From NCBI GenBank assembly GCA_023421955.1, contig JAEZSE010000050.1, positions 1 through 64,000 on the forward strand: a stretch of 64,000 nt of DNA, in the 5' to 3' direction. Every line of letters starts with the position of its first letter. Position 1 is the first letter of the stretch. The stretch is from Bacillota bacterium (GTDB taxonomy: Bacteria; Bacillota; Clostridia; Christensenellales; UMGS416). Shown here one piece after another: positions 48,891 through 57,335 of the stretch. Made by a program: the position numbers and the translations under genes. The notes beneath the pieces were generated by a model. It saw nothing but the letters and a program-made list of their open reading frames with translations. It made no database searches and was not told the origin of the DNA.

Positions 48891-51800
48891 CACTGAGGAA
48901 AAAGCTGGCTGCCGGCGCGTTGGCGCTGCTGCTCTGCCTGGCAGCCCTGACCGGACTCAGCGGCGCCGCGCGGGCAGACGGAAACAACCTGCTGGCCAAC
49001 GGTTCCTTTGAGGAGCACGACGGCAGGACGCCCACCGGTTGGGATAGCGACTGCTGGGACCAGGAGGAAGGGTTCTCCCTGTTTTCCGTGGAGGCCAACG
49101 GCGGCGTAGACGGCGGCGCGGTGGCCACGGTGGTAAACGCCGAGCTCAATGACGCCCGCTTCCAGCAGACGGTGCCGGTGCAAAAAGGCAAGCTATACCG
49201 TCTTTCCGCCGACATCAAGGTGGAAGGCGCGGAGGGTTGGGGCGCCACACTCTCCTTCAAGGATACCTATACCTACTCCGAGCCCTTGCTGGACACCGGC
49301 GGCCAATGGCGGCATATGGAGCTTTACGGCCAGGCAGGACCAGGGCAAAAGGACGTTACCGTGTATATCCGCCTGGGCGGCTATGGTAGCCTGACCACCG
49401 GAAAAGCCTGGTTTGACAACGTGGTGCTGGAGCAGGTGGAGAGCCTGCCCGCCGGTCTGGAAGCCGGCACAATGGCCACTTTCACCCCCACCAGCAACGA
49501 AACCAGTGCTAATGCCGGCAAAGAGTACCTTGCCCAAATCATCATCATCGCGCTGCTCTTCGGCGCGGTGCTGCTCTGGGCCTTCAAGCACATGGGCGAC
49601 AACAATGGCTTGTTTGCAGGCGCCGCTAACAGCTGGCTTTATCTAGTCGGCATCCTGGTTACCGGCAACCTGCTGCCGCTGCTGCAATACTTCAACGACG
49701 AATATGACTGGAAGATCCACCTGATTATGGCAGTGGGCGTGGGCCTGGCCCCGGCGTTGATCCTGGTCTGGATCAAGCGATATTTCAACAACCGCGACCG
49801 GCGCTGGATCGATATTGCCTATCTGGGCTTTGTTGCGCTGGCAGTGCGCGCGATCCTGGCGATGACAATCAAGGGCTACCCCAACGACATCGCCTGCTGG
49901 CTGGGTTGGTCCGGCCAGGCAGCCACCAACCTATTTGGCATGTACAAGGGCGAAGGGTTCCTCGATTACCCACCAGGATACATGTATGTGTTGTTCTTCG
50001 TGGGCAAATTGAACAGCCTGATCCCAACGGAAAAAGCTCAGTGGCTCATGGTCAAGCTGCCCTCGATCATCGCCGACCTCGCCACAGCCTGGTTCATCTG
50101 GCGTATTGCAGAAACCCGCCTCGGGCCCAAGCAGGCGACGCTGCTGGCGCTGCTCTATGCCTTCAACCCTCTGGTGATTTTGGATTCCTCGGCCTGGGGC
50201 CAAATCGATTCGATCCTGGCGTTGATCCTGGTGGCCTGCTTCTGGAAGGCCTATCAGGGCAAGCTTTGGCAGGCGGCATTGATCTATGGCATCGGCTTAC
50301 TGGTGAAGCCGCAGGTGCTGCTCTTCGGGCCGGTGATGCTGGCGGCGCTCATCGTGGCCTGCCGCAACGCAGGGGGCTTTGGGAAAGGCGCAATGCTCTT
50401 CCTGAAAGCAATCAGCGCGGGCCTTGCCGGGTTTGTGATCCCGGCGCTACCCTTTTGGATCGCGCAGGGCGACCCGATGTGGCTCATCAACATCTATGTG
50501 AAGGCCACCTCCACCTATCACAGCGCCACGATCAACGCCGCCAACCTGCTGGCCTTCCTGGGCGGCAACTGGGTGGAAGATACCCAAGGTGTCCTGGGTC
50601 TCACTTATGCGCAGATCGGCTACGGCGGCATGACGCTGGTTTGCCTGTTTGTACTGGTCTGGATGATCTTCCGCGACAAGACCAACCGCACGGTGTTTTT
50701 GTGGGCCGGCGTGCTGATCACCGGCCTGTTCGCGCTGGGCCTGAGGATGCACGAGCGCTACATGTTCCCGGCGCTGGCGCTGTTTTTGATGCACTACGCG
50801 CTGGAGCGTGACCGCCGGTCGCTTTATCTGTTTGGCATTTTCTCCATTACACAGTTCATCAACGTGGCCATCGTGCTGGCCAATGAGCACCTGCCGCAGG
50901 ACGTGATGCAACTGGGGGACTCGCTGCGGATCGCCAATCCCGACGGACCGGCGACCTATTGGGTCTTCCTGTTGTCGCTCATCGTGGTGGCGGGCTTCGG
51001 TTACGCGGCGTGGGCTGCCCATATGGCCAGAAAGCCTTTGCTCTGGAAAGCAGCCGATGGGCCTGGCTTGCCTTCACCGGAGGAGACGACTGGACAGGAA
51101 GAAATGCTTGGCTCCATTGAGTATCATACTCCCGAGCCCATCGCTCCGGCTGCCGAAAGCAAGCCGGAGGAGAGCGCCGTTGAGGACGAAGGTGATGAAG
51201 ACGGCGAGCCGGAGGAGACCAAACTGGCCCGTTCCGAACGTAGGAAGCTGAGCCTTCAACGCATCCGCGACGACTTGACTGCGCCGGCAGAGCTTGCCCG
51301 CATCCCGATGAAGAAGAAGGACTGGCTCATCGTGGGCATCCTCACGCTGGTATACGCCGTGGTGTCTCTGGTGAATCTGGGCACCACAAAGGTGCCGCAG
51401 ACGATGTGGACGGCGATGAACACCGGAGATTATGCCGTGATCGATTTCGGCCAAACCAGAGATGTTGCCGAGATCTGGCACTATGACAGCCTGACCAAGG
51501 GCAACATGCAGGTTTTTGTATCGGATGACGGTGTGAACTGGGTGGATCAGTACGAGTTCCGGCACAAGGAAACCGGTTCGGATAAAGAAAACGATTCCAA
51601 TCTCTACCGCTGGGCCGTCACACCGATCAGCTTTTCTGCCCGCTATGTCAAGCTCACTGTGACAGCCCCCCCGGTGCGGCTTCTGGAGATCGTGTTCAAG
51701 GATTCAGCTGGCAGCATCATACCACCGGTGGCTGTCTCTGATGCAGGTGGTAACGACAAGACAAAGGCATCCGCAGCCAGCATCATCGATGAGCCGCAGA

Positions 51801-53278
51801 TGACGCCGGATCGCCCCAGCATCCTGAACGGCACCTATTTTGACGAGATCTACCACGCCCGCACCGGCTGGGAGTTCACCGAGGCCTTCAAGGCCAGCGA
51901 TGACTATAAGCCGCCGGTGCCCTACGAAACCACCCACCCACCGCTGGGCAAAGACCTGATCGCGCTTGGCATCACGATCTTTGGTATGAACCCCTTCGGA
52001 TGGCGCGTGATGGGCACGCTGATGGGCATTCTGATGGTGCCGGCGATGTATCTGTTTGGCATGGCGCTCTTCAAGAAGACGCGCTACGCCTTCATCGCGT
52101 CCTTCCTGATGACCTTTGATTTCATGCACTTCGTGCAGACCCGCATCTCCACAATTGACAGCTACCCGGTGCTGTTCATCATCCTCACGTTCACGTTCAT
52201 GTATCTGTATGTGAGGACCAACTTCAACTCGCAGAAGATGGGCCGAGGCTTGCTGTGGCTGGCGCTATCCGGTATCACCTTCGGGCTGGCGGCAGCCAGC
52301 AAATGGATCGGCCTTTACGCCGGAGCCGGCCTGGCAGTGATCTTCTTCTACAGCCTCTACCGACGCTTCCGCGAGTATCTGGCCGTGCGGCGCGGCGAGG
52401 TGGAGCTTGAAGAAGAAACCCGCGAGAAGGTGCAGCGGGGCTTCCCCCGCAAGGTGATTGTCACGCTGCTGTGGTGCCTCATATTCTTCGTAATCATCGC
52501 GGGAGCCATCTATCTGGCTTCCTATATCCCCTTCAACATCGGCACCGGCGGGCACCTGAGCGATTGGGACAATCTGAAAATCGTGTTGAATAACCAGACA
52601 TACATGTTTGGGTATCACAGCAAGCTGGTGGACAACCACAGCTTCAAGTCGCCATGGTTCCAGTGGCCGGTGATCGGCAAACCGATGTGGTTCTACAAGG
52701 CCGACTACCTGCCCGCAGGCTGGACCGGCGGCGTCTATTCCACCGGCAACCCGCTGGTGTGGTGGCCGGGGCTTGCGGCGCTCGTATGGCTGGCGGTGCG
52801 GGTGTTCCGCAGCCGTAAGTTCCGCACGATGGAGATGTTTTTGCTGGCAGGGTTCCTCACAGAGTTCCTGCCTTGGGTGCTGGTGCCGCGCACCACATTC
52901 ATCTACCACTACTTTGCGTCGGTGCCCTTCTTCATCATGGCGATCGTGCTCTGGATCCGGGAATGGGAGGAAAGACCCTTCCCCACCGAGCCAAACCTCT
53001 TCCTGCAGGCAATCATCGCGCTGGCGGCAGTGCTCGCGGTGTCCATCCTGATCAGCCCGCTGCTGGCGATGGTCGTGGCGGTGCTGCTGGTGGCGGCAAT
53101 CATCCTGCACCGCCAGCGGGAGTCGGCCAGCCTTGTGAAAAAGGACTTGACCCACATCTATCTGGCTGCGGTGCTGGGATTGTTCATCCTGTTCTATCCT
53201 GTGCTGTCGGGCCTGCCGGTACCAAAGTGGTATGCTGATTGGCTCAAGTGGCTGCCGTCATGGTTTGTGAATTACTAA
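48887..53278 (+). CDS. Giant bifunctional membrane glycosyltransferase (Gpi18-like GT-C plus protein O-mannosyltransferase) with two carbohydrate-binding-like domains
   Basis: 1463 residues. Order: signal peptide (LAAGALALLLCLAALTGLSG); a CBM4/9-like jelly roll at about 33-185 (NLLANGSFEE..GWDSDCW to AWFDNVVLEQV); a first multi-helix GT-C region at about 210-720 with FLDYPPGYMYVLFFVGKL (near 360) and MHERYMFPALALFLMHYAL (near 621), as in Gpi18-type mannosyltransferases; an acidic linker at about 735-800; one helix; a discoidin-like domain at about 855-975 (VIDFGQTRDVAEIWHYDS to RYVKLTVTA); then a PMT/GT39 region at about 980-1463 with YFDEIYHARTGWEF (acidic pair) and TTHPPLGKDLIALGI. ATG overlaps the previous stop. 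It should use lipid-linked sugars outside the membrane. Confidence 0.88.
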   Translation: MTLRKKLAAGALALLLCLAALTGLSGAARADGNNLLANGSFEEHDGRTPTGWDSDCWDQEEGFSLFSVEANGGVDGGAVATVVNAELNDARFQQTVPVQKGKLYRLSADIKVEGAEGWGATLSFKDTYTYSEPLLDTGGQWRHMELYGQAGPGQKDVTVYIRLGGYGSLTTGKAWFDNVVLEQVESLPAGLEAGTMATFTPTSNETSANAGKEYLAQIIIIALLFGAVLLWAFKHMGDNNGLFAGAANSWLYLVGILVTGNLLPLLQYFNDEYDWKIHLIMAVGVGLAPALILVWIKRYFNNRDRRWIDIAYLGFVALAVRAILAMTIKGYPNDIACWLGWSGQAATNLFGMYKGEGFLDYPPGYMYVLFFVGKLNSLIPTEKAQWLMVKLPSIIADLATAWFIWRIAETRLGPKQATLLALLYAFNPLVILDSSAWGQIDSILALILVACFWKAYQGKLWQAALIYGIGLLVKPQVLLFGPVMLAALIVACRNAGGFGKGAMLFLKAISAGLAGFVIPALPFWIAQGDPMWLINIYVKATSTYHSATINAANLLAFLGGNWVEDTQGVLGLTYAQIGYGGMTLVCLFVLVWMIFRDKTNRTVFLWAGVLITGLFALGLRMHERYMFPALALFLMHYALERDRRSLYLFGIFSITQFINVAIVLANEHLPQDVMQLGDSLRIANPDGPATYWVFLLSLIVVAGFGYAAWAAHMARKPLLWKAADGPGLPSPEETTGQEEMLGSIEYHTPEPIAPAAESKPEESAVEDEGDEDGEPEETKLARSERRKLSLQRIRDDLTAPAELARIPMKKKDWLIVGILTLVYAVVSLVNLGTTKVPQTMWTAMNTGDYAVIDFGQTRDVAEIWHYDSLTKGNMQVFVSDDGVNWVDQYEFRHKETGSDKENDSNLYRWAVTPISFSARYVKLTVTAPPVRLLEIVFKDSAGSIIPPVAVSDAGGNDKTKASAASIIDEPQMTPDRPSILNGTYFDEIYHARTGWEFTEAFKASDDYKPPVPYETTHPPLGKDLIALGITIFGMNPFGWRVMGTLMGILMVPAMYLFGMALFKKTRYAFIASFLMTFDFMHFVQTRISTIDSYPVLFIILTFTFMYLYVRTNFNSQKMGRGLLWLALSGITFGLAAASKWIGLYAGAGLAVIFFYSLYRRFREYLAVRRGEVELEEETREKVQRGFPRKVIVTLLWCLIFFVIIAGAIYLASYIPFNIGTGGHLSDWDNLKIVLNNQTYMFGYHSKLVDNHSFKSPWFQWPVIGKPMWFYKADYLPAGWTGGVYSTGNPLVWWPGLAALVWLAVRVFRSRKFRTMEMFLLAGFLTEFLPWVLVPRTTFIYHYFASVPFFIMAIVLWIREWEERPFPTEPNLFLQAIIALAAVLAVSILISPLLAMVVAVLLVAAIILHRQRESASLVKKDLTHIYLAAVLGLFILFYPVLSGLPVPKWYADWLKWLPSWFVNY

Positions 53279-53289
53279 TTGTGACATGC

Positions 53290-53324
53290 AGAAAGGGAGG
53301 GCAAACGCCCTCCCTTTCTGTTCT
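53290..53324. terminator. Strong bidirectional terminator
   Basis: AGAAAGGGAGGGC pairs perfectly with GCCCTCCCTTTCT around AAAC, between convergent genes; TTCTT follows on the plus strand. Confidence 0.85.
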
Positions 53325-53331
53325 TAAGCTC

Positions 53332-54183
53332 CTAAAAAGGCGGAGCTTTCGTCCTCTCAAAATGAAACAAGATCTGTTGTGCAAGGCCGGCCAACATGCC
53401 AAACCGGTCAAAGGCAAATCTCCTGACGTCATTCGGCGTTTTGCCCTCGCAGGCAAAGTGCAGGTTCATCGCCCGCCTCACCCACACATCAACAGGGAAC
53501 GCCTCTCGGTAGCCGCAGGAAAACAGCAGCACACAGTCCGCCACCTTCTCCCCCACGCCGTGCAACTGCATGAGTTGTTCTTTGGCAGCGTCATATCCGA
53601 TCCGGGGCAGACTCTCCAGGTCAAAGCCATCCATCACCGCCTGCGCCGCCCGGGCCACATAGGCGGCGCGATAGCCGGCTCCGCAGGCTTTGATACCCGC
53701 TTCCCCGGCAAGGCCAAGAGCCTCCGCCGTGGGGAAGGCGCGATAACCGCCCATGTCCTCCCCATATGCAGCGCACAACCTCTCCACGATGCCGGTGATG
53801 CGCTTCACATTGTTGTTGCTGGAGAGCAAAAAGGAGACCAGACACTCCCATACCGGCTGGTTCAGGATGCGCAGGCCCCCGCAGCAGGCAGCCATCGGAG
53901 CCAGCACGCAATCCTGCGAAAGCGTGCTCTGCCAGGTGGCATAGTCGCCGTCCAGATCTAGGTAATGCCGCCAGAAGCCTTCATAGAGCGCCTCATCGCA
54001 AGGCGTGATGGCAATACCGCATTCGGTGCGGCTAACCCAGGCCCTGTGCTGCCCTGCCACGCCCTCCCACGCGCCGGTTTCCGCCTGCCTCCAGCGGAAC
54101 GCCTGCCCGCAGGCAAAGGTAGCCTCCAGGTCGAAACAACCCTGCACCGGGATATAAGCCGTGTCGTGACTGAACTCAGCCAT
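53332..54183 (-). CDS. 8-oxoguanine DNA glycosylase (OGG1-type, HhH-GPD)
   Basis: 283 residues. FDLEATFACGQAFRWRQ opens the N-terminal OGG domain; FLLSSNNNVKRITGIVERLC begins the HhH-GPD part; LHGVGEKVADCVLLFSCG holds the hairpin and catalytic lysine; FPVDVWVRRAM holds the catalytic aspartate. It removes 8-oxoG opposite C and nicks DNA. Start ATG 54183 overlaps the MFS stop by eight bases. OGG1-type enzymes are less common than Fpg in bacteria; the window has one of each. Confidence 0.93.
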   Translation of the reverse strand: MAEFSHDTAYIPVQGCFDLEATFACGQAFRWRQAETGAWEGVAGQHRAWVSRTECGIAITPCDEALYEGFWRHYLDLDGDYATWQSTLSQDCVLAPMAACCGGLRILNQPVWECLVSFLLSSNNNVKRITGIVERLCAAYGEDMGGYRAFPTAEALGLAGEAGIKACGAGYRAAYVARAAQAVMDGFDLESLPRIGYDAAKEQLMQLHGVGEKVADCVLLFSCGYREAFPVDVWVRRAMNLHFACEGKTPNDVRRFAFDRFGMLAGLAQQILFHFERTKAPPF

Positions 54184-55411
54184 TGCCCGCACCCATTCCG
54201 CCGCCAGGCGCATGTCTCGTCTGGAATTTACGATAAACAAACAACCCAAATGCCGCCGCAAACAATGCGGCACTGATGACAAACGGTGATTGGGGCGACC
54301 AATGGTCAAAGGTGAACCCGGCCCACAGCGGGCCAAAGATGTTCATCAGGCTGCCCAACGCCGTCATCACGCCCATCAGGCTGCCCATCTCGCGGCCCTC
54401 CACACTGCCTGTGATCAGGGTGGTCATCGAAGGATAGATCAGGCCGTTGATGCCGCTCATCAGCACATAGAGCACAAAGAACACGATTGCGTACGGGCTT
54501 AAGAAAATGACCGCGCAGCAAAGCACCAGCCCAGCAAGGCTCGCCGCGGCCACCTTGCGCTCCCCCACCTTGGGCACAAACACAGGCACCAGCAGGATCT
54601 GCACCAATGCCGTGGCCACGCCCACCAGCACCGTGAGCAGGCCAACCTGCCACTGTTCCCCGGCGAACCTGCGGATCAGGTATGTAGGCCCTACATTGTT
54701 TACACCGCTGCCGGCAAGGTTGAAGATTGCCATTACAATCAACAGCCAACCGGTCAACGGCTTTGTGAGCATTTTGCCGATGGGTCCAATCGGGTTCAAT
54801 GTGGAAATGGCAAACCTGCCGGTGTCCCGATGGTCCTCCTGCAATGTCTCGGGCAGCAGGAAAAATGCAGCAGCGAAACTCAAGGCCATCAGCACAGCCG
54901 CAAGAAAGGCGGGAGCATTCAGGCTCCAGGTACCAAGTGCAGACCCCAGCGCCGGCCCCGCCACCAGCCCGATGCCCCAAGCCATGCCCACCAGGGTGAA
55001 GTTCCTGGCGCGCTCATGGGGTTCGGATACATCGGCAATCACTGCGCTGGCGGTGGACATGTTGCCGCCGGCCAGCCCGGAGATGATGCGAGAGAAAAAC
55101 AAAACGGCAAGAGAGCCGGCAAAGCCAAACACCACATAGCCTGCGGCAGACCCGGCCAGGCTCAAAAGTAGGACCGGCCTGCGGCCGTAGCGGTCGCTCA
55201 GTTTGCCCAGGATCGGTGCGGCAATAAATTGCGCCGCAGAAAAGATCACATTGAGCATCATGATCATGATCACTTCAGGTGTAAACCGGCCAACAATATA
55301 TGGCGCGATGGGGATGAACAGGCACATGCCGATCACATCCATCAGCATGATGAAAAACACCAGGGCAAGCATCGCCTTTTTGTTTCTGGTAATTGCTGGT
55401 TTTGGTTTCAT
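54176..55411 (-). CDS. MFS transporter, TetA/multidrug type
   Basis: 411 residues, about twelve helices. Motif A between helices 2 and 3 reads GKLSDRYGRRPVLLLSL, and the helix-5 exporter region GMAWGIGLVAGPALGSALG matches motif C of drug:H+ antiporters. The second motif-A-like loop is VPKVGERKVAAASL. GGGAG seven bases ahead of ATG. Coupled to the 8-oxoguanine glycosylase gene. Substrate unknown. Confidence 0.9.
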   Translation of the reverse strand: MKPKPAITRNKKAMLALVFFIMLMDVIGMCLFIPIAPYIVGRFTPEVIMIMMLNVIFSAAQFIAAPILGKLSDRYGRRPVLLLSLAGSAAGYVVFGFAGSLAVLFFSRIISGLAGGNMSTASAVIADVSEPHERARNFTLVGMAWGIGLVAGPALGSALGTWSLNAPAFLAAVLMALSFAAAFFLLPETLQEDHRDTGRFAISTLNPIGPIGKMLTKPLTGWLLIVMAIFNLAGSGVNNVGPTYLIRRFAGEQWQVGLLTVLVGVATALVQILLVPVFVPKVGERKVAAASLAGLVLCCAVIFLSPYAIVFFVLYVLMSGINGLIYPSMTTLITGSVEGREMGSLMGVMTALGSLMNIFGPLWAGFTFDHWSPQSPFVISAALFAAAFGLFVYRKFQTRHAPGGGMGAGNG

Positions 55412-55429
55412 TCATCCACTCCCAATATG

Positions 55430-55461
55430 AAAAGAAGCTGCAAATTCACATTTGCAGCTTC
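55430..55461 (-). terminator. Terminator after rpmA
   Basis: Minus strand GAAGCTGCAAAT pairs perfectly with ATTTGCAGCTTC around a four-base loop, then TTTTC. Confidence 0.85.
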
Positions 55462-55477
55462 CGGTCAATCAGCTTGT

Positions 55478-55744
55478 TTAGTTTGCGAGGGCTGCGGGAT
55501 ACACGCTGACCTTTTTGCGGTCTTTGCCCAGCCGCTCAAACTTCACAACACCATCCACCAGCGCGAAGAGCGTGTCATCGCTGCCGATGCCCACGTTGTT
55601 GCCAGGGTGCAGCTTGGTGCCGCGCTGGCGAACTAGGATGTTGCCGGCCAGCACTGCCTGCCCGTCGCTACGCTTCACACCCAGCCGTTGCGCATTGCTG
55701 TCGCGGCCGTTCTTGGTGGAACCTACGCCTTTTTTATGAGCCAT
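55478..55744 (-). CDS. rpmA: 50S ribosomal protein L27
   Basis: 88 residues starting MAHKKGVGSTKNGRDSNAQR. In most Bacillota, L27 carries a short extension ending in FFA that the Prp protease removes; here the mature N-terminus is encoded directly. GNILVRQRGTKLHPGNNVG and DGVVKFERLGKDRKKVSVY complete the family pattern. GGAGG eight bases ahead of ATG. Follows rplU by 37 bases. Confidence 0.98.
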   Translation of the reverse strand: MAHKKGVGSTKNGRDSNAQRLGVKRSDGQAVLAGNILVRQRGTKLHPGNNVGIGSDDTLFALVDGVVKFERLGKDRKKVSVYPAALAN

Positions 55745-55781
55745 TCATCTCACCTCCGGTCAATGGCTTCAGAGAAAATAA

Positions 55782-56093
55782 TCAATGGTTGATGGCCGTG
55801 ATCTCAACCTGTGTGTAGGGCTGCCTGTGGCCCTGCTTGCGACGATAGTTCTTCTTGGACTTGAACTTGAAGACAACAACCTTCTTGCCTTTGGTCTGGC
55901 GGACGATCTTGCCTTCCACCTTCACATTGTCAAGTACGGGAGCGCCTACGCGGATGTCTTCACCTTCGTCGGAGAAGAGCACCGTGTCAAACGTGATGGC
56001 CGCGCCGTCTTCCATTGCCAGCTTCTCAACATAAATGCTGTCGCCGACCTGAACGCGAAACTGCTTGCCACCCGTTTTGATAATCGCATACAT
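55782..56093 (-). CDS. rplU: 50S ribosomal protein L21
   Basis: 103 residues: MYAIIKTGGKQFRVQVGD at the start and VVVFKFKSKKNYRRKQGHRQ, then YTQVEI at the end are diagnostic of L21. GGAGG eight bases ahead of ATG. In most Bacillota a prp (ysxB) gene separates rplU from rpmA; only 37 bases lie between them here, so it is absent. Confidence 0.98.
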   Translation of the reverse strand: MYAIIKTGGKQFRVQVGDSIYVEKLAMEDGAAITFDTVLFSDEGEDIRVGAPVLDNVKVEGKIVRQTKGKKVVVFKFKSKKNYRRKQGHRQPYTQVEITAINH

Positions 56094-56177
56094 GAGGTTT
56101 ACCTCCTTTTGCCAGTCTCGCCGGAAAAAGGCAGGCTGACGCCATTTCGAGCCCGTTCCGTGCGGCTATACCGCAAT

Positions 56178-56218
56178 ATAATAACACTTCACGGATATTT
56201 CTGTCAATTTAAAATTGA
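56178..56218 (-). promoter_or_regulatory. Promoter of rplU-rpmA with overlapping palindrome
   Basis: Minus strand TTGACA (56207-56202), 18-base spacer, TATTAT (56183-56178). TCAATTT-A-AAATTGA (56204-56218) overlaps the -35. The 85-base leader contains TGCGG/CCGCA and is a candidate L21-type leader. Confidence 0.7.
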
Positions 56219-56352
56219 ACAGCACGCCAAAAAACAAGCCATAAAGCAAGAGAAAGAAAATGCCATTGTCCCGACAAGAAACGCAGGCATTTCATATGAT
56301 CAGTCAAATTGTGTATACGCAGTGGGTCATAGCAGCAAGATGAAGCACTCAA

Positions 56353-56526
56353 TTAGTCCTGACCAATCGCCATCTGCGCCTGATTGATTGCGTCCAGCGC
56401 TTGCTCCAGCAGCCTTTGTTCATTAAGGTCACGGTTATCAATTTTCTGCTGCGCCTGCATGATTTTATCATGGGCTGTCTTCAGGTAATCATGGATGTTT
56501 TGCCCGGTAGTATTGTCAGGTTTCAT
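56353..56526 (-). CDS. 57-residue helical miniprotein
   Basis: Short gene with an excellent AGGAGG five bases before ATG 56526. It reads IHDYLKTAHDKIMQAQQKID, then RDLNEQRLLEQALDAINQAQ: two amphipathic helices with no cysteine and no membrane segment. It lies divergently to the Mn catalase/CotF genes, so a link to the spore is possible but unproven. I do not recognise the family. From 56219 to 56352 I see nothing else. Confidence 0.62.
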   Translation of the reverse strand: MKPDNTTGQNIHDYLKTAHDKIMQAQQKIDNRDLNEQRLLEQALDAINQAQMAIGQD

Positions 56527-56657
56527 TACGGCCTCCTGTTGTTTTGGTTAGTTTATCAATTTTCAACAAGAATAAACCACATACCATCCTCACAAGAATT
56601 TGAATAAAAACTCATATGCATCAAAAGCTAACCGAAATACCGATCAGGAGAATACTG

Positions 56658-57329
56658 ATGTTCAAACATGAGAAGAAGATGCTGAGCGAGGTGCGGGTTG
56701 ATAAACCCAATCCCAACTACGCGGCAATGATGCAGGAGCAACTGGGCGGGCCCCAGGGTGAGTTGAAAGCAGCAATGCAGTATCTGTCGCAAAGCTTCCG
56801 GATCAACGACCCGCAGATCAAGGACCTGTTCCTCGATGTCGCGGCGGAAGAATTGTCCCATATGGAAATGGTGGCACAGACGGTGAACCTGCTGAATGGT
56901 CACGATCCCAACGCGGCAGGAGCCACAGTTGGAAACATTCAAGCTCATGTCTCCACCGGCCTGACCCCGGCCTTGGCCAACGCGTCCGGCTTTCTCTGGA
57001 CAGCGGCTTATGTGAACGAAACCGGCGACCTGGCCGCCGATATCCTCTCCAACATCGCCGCTGAGGAGCGGGCCAAGGTGGTTTATCAATATCTGCACCG
57101 GCAGATCAATGACGCCGGCGTGCGAAATACCATTGACTTTCTGCTGAACCGAGAGGAAGCGCACAACACGATGTTCCGCGAAGCGTTCAACCGCATCAAG
57201 GACACCGGATCACTGAAGGACTGGGGCGTCACGAACGATTCCAAACTGTATTTTGATTTATCCACACCAGGTGGGCAATACTTCGCCGCCAACTCCCCCA
57301 AGCCCCCTCAATTCACCAGCCCCAACTGA
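56658..57329 (+). CDS. Manganese catalase (CotJC-like)
   Basis: 223 residues from ATG 56658 (AGGAG seven bases ahead). The di-manganese site is formed by glutamates and histidines in GELKAAMQYLSQSF, FLDVAAEELSHMEMV, ILSNIAAEERAKVVYQYL and LLNREEAHNTMFREAF, the ferritin-like helices of Mn catalase. It splits hydrogen peroxide. Such proteins (CotJC) are part of the spore coat in Bacillota. First gene of a run with the dehydrogenase and CotF. Confidence 0.93.
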   Translation: MFKHEKKMLSEVRVDKPNPNYAAMMQEQLGGPQGELKAAMQYLSQSFRINDPQIKDLFLDVAAEELSHMEMVAQTVNLLNGHDPNAAGATVGNIQAHVSTGLTPALANASGFLWTAAYVNETGDLAADILSNIAAEERAKVVYQYLHRQINDAGVRNTIDFLLNREEAHNTMFREAFNRIKDTGSLKDWGVTNDSKLYFDLSTPGGQYFAANSPKPPQFTSPN

Positions 57330-57335
57330 TTCGCC

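Noticed and set aside
52265..53155. Long open frame antisense to the end of the glycosyltransferase gene
   Set aside because: Composition is that of reversed membrane-protein codons; no start signal.
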